From assembly GCA_963786985.1 (NCBI GenBank), contig CAWBBL010000032.1:1-64000 (forward strand): DNA of 64,000 bases, in the 5' to 3' direction. Every line of letters begins with the position of its first letter. Position 1 is the stretch's first letter. Made by a program: the position numbers and the translations under genes. This document shows, in pieces, positions 62,986-64,000 of this stretch. The notes under the pieces are model-generated. The model had not been told where the DNA came from. It saw only the letters and a list, made by a program, of their open reading frames with translations, and searched no databases. The stretch comes from Desertimonas sp963786985. Its GTDB lineage: Bacteria > Actinomycetota > Acidimicrobiia > Acidimicrobiales > Ilumatobacteraceae.

Positions 62986-64000
62986 CGACGATCGAACGGC
63001 TGACCACCCTCGACGCGGTGCGTGCCCTGGTTCCGAACATCACGGCCCGCATCGACGAGATCGAGCAGGCGCGCACGCTGCCCCGCGACCTGGTCGACGA
63101 CCTCGTCGCCGCCGGTTGCTTCCGGGCGCTCGTGCCACGCAGTCACGGTGGTGACGAGCTCGACCTCGTTGACGCCCTCGCCGTGATCGAGGAGCTTGCC
63201 AAGGCCGACGGGTCGGTCGGATGGACGGTGATGATCGGCGCAGCGGCGCCAGCGCTGCTCGGCCACCTACCGGCTGCGTCGTTCGACGCGATCTATGCCT
63301 CCGGCCCTGACGTGATCAGTGCCGGGACGTTCAACCCGATGGGTCAGGCGACGCCCGTCGATGGCGGATTTCGGGCCAGCGGGCGATGGTCGTTCGCCAG
63401 CGGGTGCCGGCACGCCCAGTGGTTCCTCGCCCACTGCTTCGTCGACGATGGGCGGATGCCGCCGCTGCGGATGATGGTCCTCCCCGCCGCCGAGGTCGAA
63501 ATCATCGACACGTGGACCACGATGGGGATGTGCGGGACGGGCAGTCACGACTTCACTGTTGATGGCGTGCACGTTGCCACCGACTCCTCGTTCTCGATCT
63601 TCGAGCCGCCGGAACTCGACTTCACGTTGATGCGTGTTCCGGAGCTGTGCCTGTCGACGATGGCGTTCGGCGCCGTTGCCGTGGGCATCGCCGCTGGTGC
63701 GCTCGACGAGATCATCGCTCTCTCGTCTGGCAAGGTTCCGATGTTCGCCGACGCCACGCTGGCGACGAACCCGCTGTTCCGCAACCAGCTCGGCCGCGCC
63801 AGTGCCGCCTTTCGGGCGGCGCGTGCAGCGCTCCACGAGGCGGCCGTGGACGCCTGGGGGATGGCGCTGGCCGGCGCCGAGTTCGACGACGAGACGCGGG
63901 CACGAATCCGCAGCACCACGACGTGGGTCGTCGAGACGGCGGCGGAGGTGGTCGACTCGGCGTACCGGGCCGGTGGCGGCACGGCCCTGTACTCGACCAG
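62982..64000 (+). CDS. Acyl-CoA dehydrogenase-like flavin monooxygenase, cut by window end
   Basis: At least 339 residues; the 3' end is missing. N-terminus LTTLDAVRALVPNITARIDEIEQARTLPRDLVDDL (split), LVPRSHGGDELDLVDALAVIEELAKADGSVGWT (split), GRWSFASGCRHAQWFLAHC, TWTTMGMCGTGSHDFTVDGVHV (split). This set is typical of two-component flavin-dependent oxygenases of the HsaA/HpaB-like acyl-CoA dehydrogenase group, which hydroxylate aromatic or steroid substrates with reduced flavin. No reductase is seen before the edge. Coupled by ATGA to the hydrolase-fold gene, suggesting a functional pair. Confidence 0.88.
   Translation, partial: MTTIERLTTLDAVRALVPNITARIDEIEQARTLPRDLVDDLVAAGCFRALVPRSHGGDELDLVDALAVIEELAKADGSVGWTVMIGAAAPALLGHLPAASFDAIYASGPDVISAGTFNPMGQATPVDGGFRASGRWSFASGCRHAQWFLAHCFVDDGRMPPLRMMVLPAAEVEIIDTWTTMGMCGTGSHDFTVDGVHVATDSSFSIFEPPELDFTLMRVPELCLSTMAFGAVAVGIAAGALDEIIALSSGKVPMFADATLATNPLFRNQLGRASAAFRAARAALHEAAVDAWGMALAGAEFDDETRARIRSTTTWVVETAAEVVDSAYRAGGGTALYST

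Overview
The window is GC-rich actinobacterial DNA. GTG starts are frequent, overlaps of the ATGA, GTGA and TGATG type are common, and several families are typical of actinobacteria: a Sap/GAP-like membrane protein, LLM-class oxidoreductases, AbiEi/DUF559 proteins, MMPL pumps and a HemD-HTH fusion. My best inference is an Ilumatobacter-like member of the Acidimicrobiia, but no rRNA or marker gene is present to prove it. I saw no tRNA, rRNA, CRISPR array, transposase, integrase or phage gene. The only sign of mobile DNA is several families of small dispersed intergenic repeats.

Layout. 0-5.5 kb: aldo/keto reductase, an ECF sigma factor coupled to a small secreted repeat protein, a Crp-like regulator, frameshifted CYTH and DUF402 genes separated by an 89-bp tandem duplication, and MscS. 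5.5-16.4 kb: a GAP-family protein, a coupled SulP-HAD-SulP operon, an AbiEi/DUF559 protein, an MFS exporter, MscL, an SGNH hydrolase and an ABC-F ATPase. 16.4-25.4 kb: a frameshifted LuxR/AAA regulator, an MMPL pump with its TetR regulator and a palindromic operator, a second AbiEi/DUF559 gene between inverted repeats, and class I fumarase. 25.4-31.8 kb: mannitol-type dehydrogenase, zinc alcohol dehydrogenase, HrpB helicase and two poorly known genes.

31.8-44.9 kb is a pyrimidine-catabolism island. A MocR regulator is divergent from beta-ureidopropionase, dihydropyrimidinase, (methyl)malonate-semialdehyde dehydrogenase, an LLM-class flavin/F420 oxidoreductase and a four-gene NMT1-type ABC importer. 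A class III aminotransferase and an MtfA-like peptidase follow. Together these could take dihydrouracil to acetyl-CoA; no dihydropyrimidine dehydrogenase is present. 45-49 kb holds small exported proteins, a HAD phosphatase and an acyl-CoA dehydrogenase. 49-54 kb is a nitrite/siroheme cluster: HemD-HTH, an FNT channel, a siroheme reductase and a twice-frameshifted SUMT.

54-64 kb is the most unusual part. A TetR-led operon encodes an alpha/beta-hydrolase fused to a glycosyltransferase and two more paralogous hydrolases. It is divergent from an acyl-CoA dehydrogenase gene, and each promoter carries an identical perfect 16-bp palindrome. A LuxR/TPR regulator, a hydrolase-fold protein lacking its catalytic Ser and His, and an acyl-CoA-dehydrogenase-like oxygenase cut by the window edge follow.

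Two observations run across the window. A GC-rich repeat ends in GGGGAACGC-ATG and appears to supply ribosome-binding sequence and start codons to genes. At least nine single-base frameshifts interrupt otherwise well-conserved genes, eight of them net +1, which points to insertion-type sequencing error rather than decay.
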